From Crotophaga sulcirostris (taxonomy: Eukaryota > Chordata > Aves > Cuculiformes > Crotophagidae): 64,000 bases of DNA. This document shows positions 11,972-23,404 of this stretch, in pieces; the stretch's first letter is position 1, and every line of letters starts with the position of its first letter. Made by a program: the position numbers and the translations under genes. The stretch is from assembly GCA_013397455.1 (NCBI GenBank), contig VYZB01000337.1, positions 444,764 through 508,763 on the forward strand, in the 5' to 3' direction. The notes under the pieces were generated by a model. The model had not been told where the DNA came from. It saw only the letters and a program-made list of their open reading frames with translations, and ran no database searches.

Positions 11972-14900
11972 GTAAGCAGCTTATGCCATGACATTATGCT
12001 GGTTGCTAACCCATTTGGTGTTACTCTTTTCAGTTAATAAATAATCAAACAGTTACAGTTAATTGAGTTGTCCATTTCCTGTTACATTGAGTTGACTTTC
12101 TGTATCGGTGTAACATGATTTTAACACTTGCTTCTTGCTGATAGATGCCATGTTCAATTAACTTTTATGTTTGGTACTTCTGGTATCTCACAGGGTTATG
12201 CATCCTTTGACAATGTTAGCTGGAAAACAATTGGATTATAATTTTCCCATCAAAAATGTTTGAAAGAAGAGAAAGCCTTACGCAATGAAGTGAAAAAACT
12301 TAACCCGCAGACTGCCCCCCCCCTAATTAAAATAGAGATATTTTCAAATATCTCCTGTACTTCATTAAGCTTAATTTTTTTTCTGCATTGAATAGCTAAT
12401 AAATTTATAATTTAGGTCTTATTCACCTTATATAGACTGCAAAGTGAAAACAAGTAGTGCAGACACCTATAGCAGACTAGAAGACGTGCGGTAACTTGTT
12501 TTTGTTCACATCTCTAACATTCTTTAATGATAGGTTTTTTTGTGGCTATGGATTAGATAAAAACTACAGACAAATATGATTAGGCAAAAAGCATGCTGCC
12601 TTTTCAAGACACTATTAAAAGGCTTGCACAGATGAATGAACAACCCAGTATTACAGTACAGTGAGTGTGCTTACATGATTTTTTGGATCAAAAAAAAAAA
12701 AATGGATGAGCAGCTTTATCCAAATAACTTCTTAGCAGGGTTTTTTGAGTGTAATCTAATGATTTCCTATCAGCTGTATTGCTTGCAGCTTAGCGGAAGT
12801 GAGCATTCCTACATTATAAAAACTCCTTTTGTATCCAAGCATAGGGATTAATTTTATCTCTATCCTATCAGTGCCTTAAAATTTGTGGATCACTGTATGT
12901 GATTTCAGGAAAACCAGAAGCCCAAACTGCAACTGTAATTGCACATACATGGTAAAATGTTCTGAAAATCCTTTCACAGATTTCTTATTATAATGGCAGT
13001 TAGGGGCAGGGAATTAATGAGTTTGCTATGATGAAATTTAACTCAAGCCTGGCCTCTAGAGGTGGTATATGAATTGTCGAACACTTAGATAAGCCATGTT
13101 CTCAAATTGTTTTGATGCTTATACCACTGATTTACTGCTTTTGCTAAGTTAAAAATATATTTTTAATCATAGAAAGATTTGGAAGTTATTTTGTGGTTTT
13201 AATTGAGTTTTCAAGTTCCTCTACTAAATCCAATCCATAATACAGGTGCAAATCCGACCTTGGAACCTAAGTGACAGTGACTTTGTGATGGATGGGTCTC
13301 AGCCTTTGGATCCAAGAAAAACTATCTTTGTGGGAGGAGTTCCACGGCCCCTCCGAGCTGGTGAGTAAAAGGAGATTGTAGAGCATGTAATAGGGGGTTC
13401 CAGATGAAGCAGAAAAGATGAGAAAAGATATAGAGTGTATGGAAAAGAGCAGAAAATATACCCTGTCTTTTACAGATATTTTAGCTCACTAAGTCAGTGA
13501 GTGTCTTCCTGTGTACAAAATACATCTGTGAATATTTTTTATCTTTTAAATAGGTTACTATTTAGGATTTTCAGTCGAAACAGTTTTCTCTAAGTTTGCA
13601 TAATATCCTAGAACTTGGCTGGTTTTTTGTAATGAATGCCATCTTAATCCTAACCCTGATTTGCTTGCTGAGATGGCAGACCTCTCCCAGCCCCTTTCTA
13701 AGCCAATTCCAACTGCAGCTTTATGATTTCTCTTTCCCTTTTTCTCAATCCTAACCTTAATTTTCCCATGGAGCTATAGACAAGGCCTCTCAGCCATTGT
13801 CCAGATGAAAAATTTCTCCCAACCCAGGACTCTTAGTGGCCCCATTCTGTGCCTTAAACCACTTTCCAGACCCATTCCTAATGTAGCTCTTTCTCTCAGT
13901 TTTTTTTTTTGCACCCTTAGTTCTTTTTCTTCATTTTCATTTGCAGAGCCATAGGAAAGACTCCTTAGTTTTTGGACAGAGGAAACATTTATTCCAGCCC
14001 AGATCTCTTGGCAGCCCCTGATTTGATTTGAGAGCCCCTTTTCAGCATCGCTCCCAACTGTAGCTCGACACTCATCTCTTTCTCCTAACCCTTATACTTT
14101 TGGTGAGCAAGTATCAAGGTCACAAAGCCATTAGCAAGTTAAAACGTGTCTCCTTACTAGGTCTTCTGACAGACCTCACTTCCATTTAGTAGTCCCTCTC
14201 CGTTCTCACTCCAAGTCAGCTGCATGGTTTCTCTTTTTCATCCTCTCAAAATTAATCTTAGTTTTCCAGGGCAGTAGTAGCCAAGGCCCCTCAGTCACTG
14301 TCTGGCAGAAAGACTTTCTGGATCAGGTTTCATAGTAGCCACCACTTTCCTTTGGCAGACACTTGCCAGCCCACCAGAACTTCAACTCCTTGCTTTATCT
14401 TTATCTTAACCCTAATCCTTTTGGGAAGCTGTACACGAGCTCCCTCAGCCGTTGCTGACAGTAAGATTTCTCCCAGCCCATGTCCCTTTCCAGCTTTTAT
14501 TTTCCTCACCACCTTAAAATAGGCATAATTTTAAGATGGTGATTATGTAAATAGTAACAATTAAACATTACCCCATTTCTGATTATAGCCTTTATAAAAC
14601 TGTGTACCATTTGGCATGATTACTTTTGAAAACTTGCTTTAAGCGTGATAACCTCTGATGTTTCACAAAATTTTGTTTCAAATATAAAACACTTCCTTAA
14701 TGTCTTTTCAACCTTGGTACTTAGGGCAAAATGTCAAATTCTAAATACAGGAATACCTTAAGTGATCTTATATGTAAACTAGCATTAACAAGCCTGGCTG
14801 GAGGTGGGGGAGATCCTGAGTACCTAATCCCAAATACCATAGTCTTAATTTTCAATATGATAAATTCTAAAACATTTGACGTCTTAACTGCTTTAACAAT

Positions 14901-17900
14901 GTAATTGCATGTTTTTTTCCTCACTTCAGTCAAACCAAGTTTCTTTTTACAGATTCTGTTTTTTGCCTTTTTTATTTTACTATAATTCATGGAGGGTTGA
15001 TTCAATCTGTTAAAACCAACGTTTCAGTTTGCTGTTTTAGACTTTGGAAGACAAGCATGCTAAGGCAAATAGCACTTTTTTAATTCAACAAACTAGACAC
15101 AACACTACTATTTGTTAAATCTGTAATGTTTAACAATTGACTTCTTGCAGTTGAGTTGGCAATGATTATGGACCGTTTATATGGAGGTGTCTGCTATGCT
15201 GGCATTGATACAGACCCAGAGTTGAAGTATCCAAAAGGTGCTGGCAGAGTGGCTTTCTCCAATCAGCAGAGCTATATTGCTGCTATCAGTGCTCGCTTTG
15301 TCCAGCTCCAACATAATGACATTGATAAACGGGTGAGTAAAACAACATGGAGCAGGATGGGTGTTACTCTGTACAAAAATGAAAAACATCTTTATATTGT
15401 GTTGGAGAACCCTGTAACCTCTGTTCTTCAGATGACATTTGTTAATTATTTAAAAGCTTATTGAAGCGGCTAAAGCAGAGTGAAAAAGGTATCCTAAACA
15501 TCGTAAATAACTGTTTGACACTAAACCCAGAAATTAGTTGGTTGTAAGCTCATTTGCTCTTAGTTTTGTTTTGAATTCTGAAGGTCAAACACTGTAGAAT
15601 TTCTCAGCTTCTTTCTCATCCTTTAGATGTTCATTGTGCATCAACAGCTTCTAGTTGGTGACTACTTATATAGCTTCTGGCGTTTCTGCTGTTATTAGGC
15701 AGCATTTTCTCTCAGCAATGTGCATATATACTTGTGATTCCTAAAACATAAGTTTATCATAAGAATGCTGACCCAAAAAGTCTTGAGAGTTATTTAACCA
15801 AACCTAAATGCCAATACATGCTTGATAGGCAAAAGGGAGGAAAATGAGATGGTTTTGTTCAGTCCATATGAAATCCTGGTTTCTAAAGGGCTTTTCAAAT
15901 ATAGAATGAGGTTAAGGTATTGGCTGAAATCCGAGTTGAAAACATTACTTCATTTCCAAGATTATTTTTTTTTCTTTAGATCTTCTGTCTTCACCTCTTG
16001 ATTACATGTACAAATAGCACCTATGTTGTTGAGGACTCGGCATTTAGAGTTATTCAAAAGAGCATACAACCCGCACTGCTGCTATGTATTTTTGCAGTAG
16101 GGGTGGCTTGTTTTCTACTTAATCTAATGTAAATTGTTTCATAAGAAGTCAGCTTGACAGGTGGTGGGTGTGTCTATTATGTACATTATACATATAAAAA
16201 TACACAACTACAAAGCCCAAGCTATTTGAACTTTCTCTTTAAAATCAGAACAGAACTTTTTGTCAAATGAGAACATGGAGTTATAAGTCCTCAGACTATT
16301 TTTCTGTGGTGTTGCAATACCTCATGATTTTAACTAAAATTAGTCTATTCCTAAATATTTCTTGACCATTGAATTCTGAAAAATTTTACAGAGAAAAGAT
16401 GATGACTAGTTCTGGAATCTTAATCACAGTGTTGAACCCTTTGAGACTTACATATCAGCCATGCTTCAAAACTTGAGGTTTTTCTTAAGCTTTAGCATAG
16501 AGCCACAAATTGTGCTAGCTGATAGTTTTTTTCCATCAATCGCTACTTTCCCCAAATAGTTGATGGATAATTAAGGTTTACTTATCAGTTTTTAAAACAG
16601 GTTTATGTGTGAGTTTGAAGAAGCATGAAGTATATTAATCGATCCTTAAATGTTAGTTTTTAAACCTTATAGATTGAGCTCCCTGAGTTGTACAGCACAC
16701 TTTCTTAAAATTATATCAGTAGTAACCAAAATAAGAAAAGGAGTGCTTTGGAAATGTGAGTAGGTGGGGATCTAGAGATGTGCTGGACATTGGACCTACT
16801 TTCTTCCAATTTCATTTGAGACAGTGCTGTTTTATTTTACATGATGCTTCTAATTTTAGTGGTAGGGCATCTGATATGCAAAATGGCAGTTATTCAGACT
16901 TGTTCCATGCAATACTAGAAGTGCAGTGTAATTTAAAAAGAAATTAATTGGCAGCTCTGGCTGTTCCATAGGCAAGAAATACAATTCACTATATAAGCTT
17001 TACTTCAGTTGAGTAACATTTGTTGAAGTATGATCAGGATAAGCAGAAGTAAATTCAGCATAAAGCTTTTTTGTTTAATGTGTTTCTTTTTTCGTCTACT
17101 TAACATCTCATTTGTGTTTCGTTAATACTGTATGTATTGAAGTGTAGTTACAGGAGTCAGGTTTTCCTTGCAATACACAAATCTTGCCAGATTAGCACTT
17201 GTGCAGTTACAGCAAAATTATTTATGCTAAAAGCACATATATTTCCTTTTTTTCTATCTCTTTTAATGTAATTGTCTGTCCTTAAACCACTTTATAAATT
17301 GCATCACAACGCCATAAGACTTACACATGCATAAATGAATTATTTCCCCAGAATAAACACTGAATTTAAATGTGTGGGCTTGATTCTTAGGAACAGACAC
17401 ACAGGAGAGAATTCACATGTTGTCAATGTCTGCAAGAGTATTGTTGCAGGTGCCTAGTCATGCATTAAAATACTGCTGTGTTTGTCACAAGTGCTTTAAA
17501 AACAGACCTAAGATGTCCACAGCTGAGTGTAGGACAAAAGTCAGCGGCTCTCCATCCTATTTGTAATTGACAGCAAGACCAAAGCTGGAACAACTATGAA
17601 ATCTTACTGCATTTCTAGAGGTAAAAGTCTTTAGATAGAGATTTTTGCAAGCACAAGACAGAGTACTTAAAACAAGTGCATTTAATCTTGTTTAATTTGA
17701 ATCTTCTCTATATTTATTAGTCTGGTCCTGCATTTTGCAATTCATAGCAAAGAACCAAAAATAACTCTCTGAGGAATAAAAAACAAACCTGAAACTCACC
17801 AGATCTCTGAAGTTTAGAAATATAAAGTTTTTTTCTTTATCATTTTACTTCCTAAATGCTGCTTCCTTGCAGTCTGCTCCCATAATAACTGTATTCACAT

Positions 17901-18720
17901 TCCTCAAGGTTTCTTAGACAGCAACGAAACCCTTGGAGATGCTCTCTTTAGCGTATTTCCATCTTAGTACCTTCACATACCTAACTTTTCCAAGAAATGT
18001 TGAAGAGTTACCAAAGCACACCCTTCTTCCTTGAGATTTTCTGCCACATAAAGTGGTTGATAGGAAAAGGTAACTACTAACCTCTTTGATCCTGCATCGC
18101 TTCTCTCAGGTAACCAGTGACAGAACTAGAGGACATGGACTCAAGCTTCATCAGGGAAAGTTTAGGCTTGATATTAGGAAAAATTTCTTCACTGAAAGGG
18201 TGATTGGCCCTTGGAATGCGCCGCTCGGGGAGGTGGTGGAGTCGCCAACCCTGGAGGTGTTTAAGAGGAGATTGGATGAGACACTCAGTGCCATGGTTTA
18301 GATGATGAGTTGGTGTTAGTGTTGGGTTATAGGTTGGACTCGATGATCTCAAAGGTCCTTTCCAACCTTGTAATACTGTGATACTATGAAAACCTTCAAA
18401 AGAATCAAAAGACTTAAAATATTGTTCCTGGTGTTCATACTCAGCAAAACTATGTGATCTTCTTACAGTTATTTTTCTTCTTCCTGGTGCAGGTGGAAGT
18501 GAAGCCATACGTGCTGGATGATCAGATGTGTGATGAATGCCAGGGCACTCGCTGTGGTGGAAAATTCGCTCCATTCTTTTGTGCCAATGTTACCTGTTTG
18601 CAGTATTACTGTGAATACTGCTGGGCAAGCATACACTCTCGTGCTGGGCGAGAGTTCCACAAACCACTGGTAAAGGAGGGAGGTGACCGGCCCCGCCATG
18701 TCCCGTTCCGCTGGAGCTGA
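11853..18720 (+). CDS. CPEB3: CPEB3, C-terminal part (four joined exons)
   Basis: Cytoplasmic polyadenylation element-binding protein 3 binds U-rich elements in mRNA 3'UTRs and controls translation and poly(A) length, notably in neurons. The joined exons 11853-11971, 13246-13360, 15151-15332 and 18493-18720 encode the last 214 residues. In order these are the RNP1 end of RRM1 (GYAFLLF, residues 1-7), a linker, RRM2 with RNP2-like IFVGGV (67-72) and RNP1-like GRVAF (110-114), and the CPEB zinc-binding domain. That domain has ligands C155, C160, C169, C174, C179, C182, H187 and H195, exactly the family spacing C-x4-C-x8-C-x4-C-x4-C-x2-C-x4-H-x7-H. The protein ends in HVPFRWS, which I recall as CPEB3-like (CPEB2 and CPEB4 end in RWN). 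The convergent BTAF1 neighbour agrees. All junctions are GT-AG and in frame. The N-terminal low-complexity region and the start of RRM1 lie outside the window. Confidence 0.95.
11972..13245 (+). other. CPEB3: CPEB3 intron
   Basis: 1,274 bp, AT-rich, with a poly(C) run near 12317. No exon or recognisable repeat seen. It ends in TACAG at 13241-13245. Confidence 0.9.
13246..13360 (+). CDS. CPEB3: CPEB3 exon: inter-RRM linker and start of RRM2
   Basis: 115 nt encoding 38 residues plus the first base of a split Val codon. It starts [10 protein letters not shown], the CPEB2/3/4-specific linker that fixes the two RRMs relative to each other. It then reaches KTIFVGGVP, which is the RNP2 strand of RRM2. 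The acceptor is TACAG and the donor is G|GTGAGT at 13361. Confidence 0.97.
13361..15150 (+). other. CPEB3: CPEB3 intron with a degenerate tandem array
   Basis: 1,790 bp between the two RRM2 exons. About half of it (near 13640-14515) is a diverged tandem repeat, listed separately. The remainder is AT-rich with nothing recognisable. The acceptor is CTTGCAG, ending at 15150. Confidence 0.88.
13640..14515. repeat. Degenerate tandem repeat, unit about 155-175 bp
   Basis: Blocks recur in the same order: a CCTAACCCTTA-like start, a TTTTCC..GGAGCTATAG..AAGGCC segment, CTCAGCCATTGTC, TTTCTCCCAGCCC, a CTTGGCAGCCCC-like block, CCAACTGCAGCT, then a T/C-rich TTTCTCTTTTTC stretch. The CCTAACC-type anchors fall near 13650, 13750, 13911, 14083, 14243 and 14405. 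That is five to six copies, the first shortened. Copies differ by many substitutions and indels, so the array is old. It matches no element I know. Confidence 0.75.
15151..15332 (+). CDS. CPEB3: CPEB3 exon: body of RRM2
   Basis: 182 nt: two bases complete the split Val codon, then 60 residues from [12 protein letters not shown] to DIDKR. It supplies helix 1 and RNP1-like GAGRVAFS of RRM2. The segment LQHNDIDKR has Asn where I recall Gly in mammalian CPEB2/3/4, a change needing two base substitutions in a loop. The acceptor is TTGCAG and the donor is CGG|GTGAGT at 15333. Confidence 0.97.
15333..18492 (+). other. CPEB3: CPEB3 last coding-region intron
   Basis: 3,160 bp, AT-rich, with no exon seen. 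A CR1 copy (18100-18388) ends 104 bp before the acceptor, so the branch point and pyrimidine tract must lie in the short stretch after it. That stretch does contain a long pyrimidine run, 18464-18486, ending GGTGCAG at 18492. Confidence 0.9.
18100..18388 (+). mobile_element. CR1 LINE 3' fragment next to a CPEB3 splice acceptor, lineage B
   Basis: A 5'-truncated CR1 starting at TTCTCTCAGG in the ORF2 C-terminal region. It carries GGCCCTTGG, GGATGAG and CTCAAAGG, the lineage B state, and ends in the tail ATACTGTGATACTATGA. The ORF2 remnant is open for about 65 codons up to the normal stop. It is inserted in sense orientation 104 bp upstream of the final coding exon of CPEB3. Confidence 0.93.
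18493..18720 (+). CDS. CPEB3: CPEB3 terminal coding exon: zinc-binding domain and stop
   Basis: 228 nt encoding 75 residues from [10 protein letters not shown] to HVPFRWS, then TGA at 18718-18720. It carries the whole CPEB-type ZZ zinc-binding domain, with the complete Cys/His ligand set listed under the gene entry. In the CPEB family this domain helps bind RNA and mediates protein contacts. The reading frame enters at phase 0 after GCAG. Confidence 0.98.
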   Translation: MEVKPYVLDDQMCDECQGTRCGGKFAPFFCANVTCLQYYCEYCWASIHSRAGREFHKPLVKEGGDRPRHVPFRWS

Positions 18721-19610
18721 ACCCCAGGCCTCGCCCAGCAACAAGTACTGGAGTAGAGAAAATCGAGTGAAAAGAGAGCGCTGCCTCAGGGCTTAGTGTT
18801 CTGGAAATCTGTGCATTCGTCCTCAACTTTAATGAAGATATGGGTCTCTTTATTCCTATTATTATTATTTACAGTCACATTACTGAACTCAGTGTCCAGT
18901 ATAATACAAACCGGCAGAGTGTAACTGTACTGATTTTGCACTTTGATTCACACAAACATCTGCTTGGTACCTTAATTTCCTACACAAGACTTGTCACTAG
19001 TGACATTATTGTAGACTGCCATTCTCATCAGCCTTCACTGGGTTGATGTGTATGTGATGAAGATTTTTTTATTATAATTATTTTATTTTTGAACTGGAGC
19101 ATGCACTTATTTTCAGAAATTTAGACTTGCCCCTAGCAGATGACTTACCAAAGGTAATATTCACAAGTAGGTGGCAGATGTAGCAAAAACTTAAACAAAT
19201 ATTCAGCAATCACTAGTTTGGGTCATTTAGAGTAGTAATAACCCTTAAAGAAAATAAGCCTTTAGTTGCTCTCCATTTTGACTTGTAAGGATGATACCTC
19301 ATAAGCTGGATCAGACTTTTCTTTTGTTTTGCTGAGGGTTTTTGTTTGTTTGTTTTATTTTTTTTGGTTGGGTTTTTTTGTTAAGTCTCTTAGTGTTATG
19401 TAAATGTATGCTGCAATAGCTTTTGCTGCTATTAAAATGGTATTACTAATACCATAATACTCTATTCAGGCTAGGGTATCAATTAAAAAATGAATATGTG
19501 ATTAAAATAGTGATGGCTGCTGAAAGGAGATCAGTATAGCATACAGAAAAGCTTCCAAGGAAGGTCAATATTTTTTGACTGCATGTTTACTTAATCAGGT
19601 TGCTGCATGC

Positions 19611-19616
19611 AATAAA
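19611..19616 (+). terminator. CPEB3: Candidate proximal poly(A) signal of CPEB3
   Basis: AATAAA about 890 bp after the stop codon, followed by an A/T-rich stretch that includes TTTTAT. The downstream GT content is modest, so its use is uncertain. Confidence 0.4.
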
Positions 19617-21102
19617 TTTTATATATGTCTAATATAAAACCTGCCCACAATGCACAAATTATGAATCTATGTAGGCTACAAAATACTCAGTAACAAAAAA
19701 AAAAAATTGATTACTGACTGGAGGAAGGCATGCCTCAGTAAATGTAATGCTTCTGAAATTAGGATCAGCCCATTACAGAATGACCTATATTACAACAAAC
19801 ATAAAAACTAGCTGTAGGATATTCTTAAAACAAATTTGTGGATGGTAGATGAAGTACTTTGCGGTGCTCTGTTATATATTGTGCAATTTATTTTATATAG
19901 TAAAGTGATTATGTCTAGTACTGTGTTCAAACTTAACTGTTAAAACCTCTGTATCCAACATTAACACATTTTTGACAGTTCCTAACAGGTACATAAACAG
20001 AAATGAGCTCTTACTTACAACCTCTCTCCTAATGCTTGCATCCTTTACGTAGCTGCAACCCTTGTCCAGAAAACCAAAGAGCTCATGCTAGCGTACATAC
20101 ACTACCCATTAGATAGTCTGTCAAACTAATAAACTAGGCACATTTAAGAAAGCTAGGAAAAAAAAAGTGGTGCTAAAGAAATGTCTGCGTATAAAAGTAA
20201 CGTGCGATGTCTGCTCTGTGGATGTGGCGTTATCTCTCTAATCCCTGGATGTATCCTGTGAAGCTTGAATCCAGTTAAGACCTGCTAACACAGTGGACAT
20301 TTTTTTAGCATGAACTATGGGGCTGCAGATAGCAGATAAATATAAACACACTTGGTATCCTAATGATTGTGAGGATGTGTACACTATTTGTTTTCTTCTT
20401 CCTTCCTTTTGTTTTTTTGCAGTTCTGGGGACAATCTGACTGGATATGACACCGCATAGTAGATTTAAATGTTCTGGGTTTTGTTTGTTGTGATGTCCTT
20501 GTTTGTGTCTAATTCAGTAAGCTGTTCTTCCTAATGTTTAGTTGCGAGTATTGGCTTTGAAAGGATTTTTTTCTGTTTTTGGAAAAAAAAAAGAAAAAAT
20601 AGTTTTTTACTGGTTTAAAATGCTTATTATAATTATCCCTTTTGAAGTTACTTCTGGGCGTTTTTGTGATATTGCTTTTCCCAGCCCAGGTGTCTCTTTT
20701 TGGTTTTTTTTCATCTGTACAAGACATTTTGTTATGCACTACTTTTTCTATCTAGACAGTTTTCAACAGTCGGCTGATGATTTTTTTTAAAGAAAAAGGC
20801 ATGCTTTCTGACTGACATGATCTTTTGCAATACCTCAATTTTGAAATATAGGAAAGAAAATGATATTTTCTAAGTAAGTTTATTCAGAAAAATATATATT
20901 AATTTAATTCTGCAAGAAAAATGATTTAACAGATGGGTAACTTTATTTTTTTCATGCTTATTTGAGTTTTTTTGAAAATGAAGTTAGAGCTTTATAACTG
21001 TAATATTAAAATCATAGCTAACCTACAGAAATCTACCTAATTATGTGAAAGAAGTAAACCTTTTTGAAGAAATACCCCTCTTTCATGTAGAAAAATACCC
21101 CC

Positions 21103-21126
21103 AGAGAGAAAGAGAGAGAGAGAGAA
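21103..21126 (+). repeat. (GA)n microsatellite in the CPEB3 3'UTR
   Basis: AGAGAGAAAGAGAGAGAGAG-type run. A purine-rich simple repeat that would be transcribed if the long 3'UTR is used. Confidence 0.85.
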
Positions 21127-21976
21127 GCTGGAAAATGTATAATACAGCATAATGTTGGATTAAATCTAAAACAAAATAATGGTAAAGAACAGGTGTAAAC
21201 ACAAACTCCATTTGGTGCTGAAAGTTGTGAATAGAAGGTGAAAAAATATTTTCCCTTAATTTGTATATTTATAATCAAGTGTGATTATGCACGACTGACC
21301 AGAATTGTGAGAGTTCTTCTGTTTGTATTTTTTTAAAGAGAACTTTTTTTAGTTTATTAAATTATGACATGCTCCCTTTTGTTTTGTAAATGAATGTGCC
21401 CCTGAGTTGTTAATATGTTATAGTAAAAGAGGGTCCTTCAAAAAAAAGCTATTTTTTAAAATATGGAGTTCTGAACTGCAACTTGACTAAGAAGCCCCTG
21501 GGTACAACAGGTCCTATTGTGGCCTTTTCTGATGTGAGACTTGAACTAGTCGATTTTTTTGAAGGCTAACCTAACCTCGACTATTTGTTGTTATGTGCAA
21601 TACTGTTTGTACTGTTTGTATAAAAAAAAAGAAAAATGAAAAGAAAAAAGGCATAAATCTTTATTGCAGATTTATTTTCATTGCAGACTTTAGACATTGT
21701 GATTCACTAAAATCATTTTTCTACTGTCAAATATGTACCTTTTCTTCATGCTGGTATTTTTTCAATAGTAATGTAGCCTTTGTACTGAGACAAATTTTCA
21801 TTGTTATTTTTAGAAAGATTTTTTGCTAAGAAAAAAATTAAACATATTTACATATTTTTCATTTTTATTTCGTATTTTCTTTAAGGAGTGCTTTCTCAAC
21901 CATTAATATAGTTGTTTCTGGGAGAGACTTTCATATCTGGTCAATGTCATTAATATTATTTTGTATTTTTACTTGG

Positions 21977-21982
21977 AATAAA
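21977..21982 (+). terminator. CPEB3: Candidate poly(A) signal of CPEB3
   Basis: AATAAA with a TTTTAT motif five bases downstream, in a very U-rich context. It is about 220 bp before the distal candidate. Confidence 0.45.
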
Positions 21983-22196
21983 TTAATTTTATGATGCTAA
22001 TTCTTTAAAAGTTTATTTTTTTCATTTTCAGTTATTTTTGAAGCTAAAATCTTTGTAATATTGTTACTAAAGTGTCTAGTTTTTTGAAATGCAAAGCTTT
22101 ATGTATTAACTTGCTGATGTGGTTTACAATAGTGTGGCAATGATGAAAATGGTTGGTTATGTAAAGTGATTGGAAAATTGTAACAAAGAATTGGGC

Positions 22197-22202
22197 AATA
22201 AA
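22197..22202 (+). terminator. CPEB3: Candidate distal poly(A) signal of CPEB3
   Basis: AATAAA, followed after about 20 bases by a TGTGATATTTTG-type U/G-rich stretch, as expected of a downstream element. A 3'UTR ending here would be about 3.5 kb. Confidence 0.55.
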
Positions 22203-23370
22203 ATGACAGAATGAAGCAGAAAAAATGTGATATTTTGAAAAGCCTTTTCCTTTATCAAAATGATTTAGGGAGATAATAGGGATGTCACAGTACCAGTTCG
22301 CTGTCTAGATTTATACACCACCAGTGCTGATGAGATACTATTGCCATTATAAGGAACTAAATCTACTGAAACGATGGGTTTTTGACCCTGCCCGTTCAGC
22401 ATAATATTTTTCTCATCACGAATTCAACAAACTCTTTTCAAATAGTCTTAGATTGAACCTCCTAAAATATATATTTGTCATTGTAATTTGCCACCGTGTT
22501 ATTTATTTAATTGAATTGACCCTTTCCTGCACAACTTCCTTCCTGCATACGTTTGTCAGTGGCAGCGTGGGTCAGACTGCAGGTACCCACATCATTTTCT
22601 AATGACGTTACCGCACGGTGTTGGGCACTGCCTAGTTAATGCAAAATAATGTCCATCCGTTTCCTGGTAGCAATGCAGTAACCCATATCGCCACCGTGTC
22701 TGAACATCTGTTCAGCTTCTTTGTCTTTCTCCGTTCTCTGCCTCTCTTGTGTCTTTGTCCTTTTTTTTTCCTTTTCTATTGGCAATGCCAAGTGCCAGCA
22801 TCGAAACACCTTCTCTTCACCTCCATTTACATTGCATTTGTTTCCCTATGCAGCCAGAAGAAACCCCCTCCTGAAGCCAGTGACTCCCTGTTCTGGCACC
22901 TAAAACAATCCAGACTAAAACTGGTGTTGCGTAAACAGGGCATGCAATGACTTTCTCTAGACAAAACAATTACTTCAAGTTATCGATGACCTTTTAGACT
23001 AACTTAAGCTAGAGTGTTAGAGTGGCTCATCTGTAACTTGCAGAAAGAGATGTGTCCAGAGTTGGTCTATTGTGTATCCTCTGTGTGTTCAGTTCTGTAA
23101 GTAATGTATAGACTAGATCAAATAGTGAAGTAAAATTTAGACTCAAATTAGGTACTACTGGTTGGAATGTACGCAAATTGCAAACCAAGGAGATTAAGGA
23201 ATGAAGAGGGAATAAAAAAATTCCTGCTAAGTGGTACAAAGTTTATGCTTATATTTCTGCCTACATGCTTGTATTTTATAGCCTGCTAGCAAGGCATGGG
23301 CTAAAACAAATTGTATTGCAAATATGCAGTTAGCAAATAACTTTGCTGATTTCACTATCTGTTAGAGTAG

Positions 23371-23404
23371 GAAAAAAAAAAGAAAAAAAAAAGAAAAAAA
23401 AAAA
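23371..23404. repeat. A-rich simple repeat
   Basis: Runs of about ten A separated by single G residues, repeated three times. Confidence 0.9.

Larger units (their letters stand above)
18721..22230 (+). other. CPEB3: CPEB3 3'UTR (probable extent)
   Basis: AT-rich sequence directly after the stop codon with no splice-like breaks. Candidate poly(A) signals AATAAA occur at 19611-19616, 21977-21982 and 22197-22202. The last is the most likely distal end, giving a 3'UTR of about 3.5 kb. U-rich CPE-like motifs (TTTTAT) occur near 19068, 19081, 19890, 21856 and 21987. The 3' end is inferred from motifs, not shown by transcripts. Confidence 0.65.

Noticed and set aside
13640..14515. Telomere-like CCTAACCC strings in the CPEB3 intron
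   Set aside because: Single CCTAACCC motifs occur once per repeat unit and are never in tandem; they are part of the longer degenerate unit, not interstitial telomere DNA.
18077..18574. 165-codon - strand frame overlapping the last CPEB3 exon
   Set aside because: It is the antisense of the CR1 copy joined to antisense of the exon.
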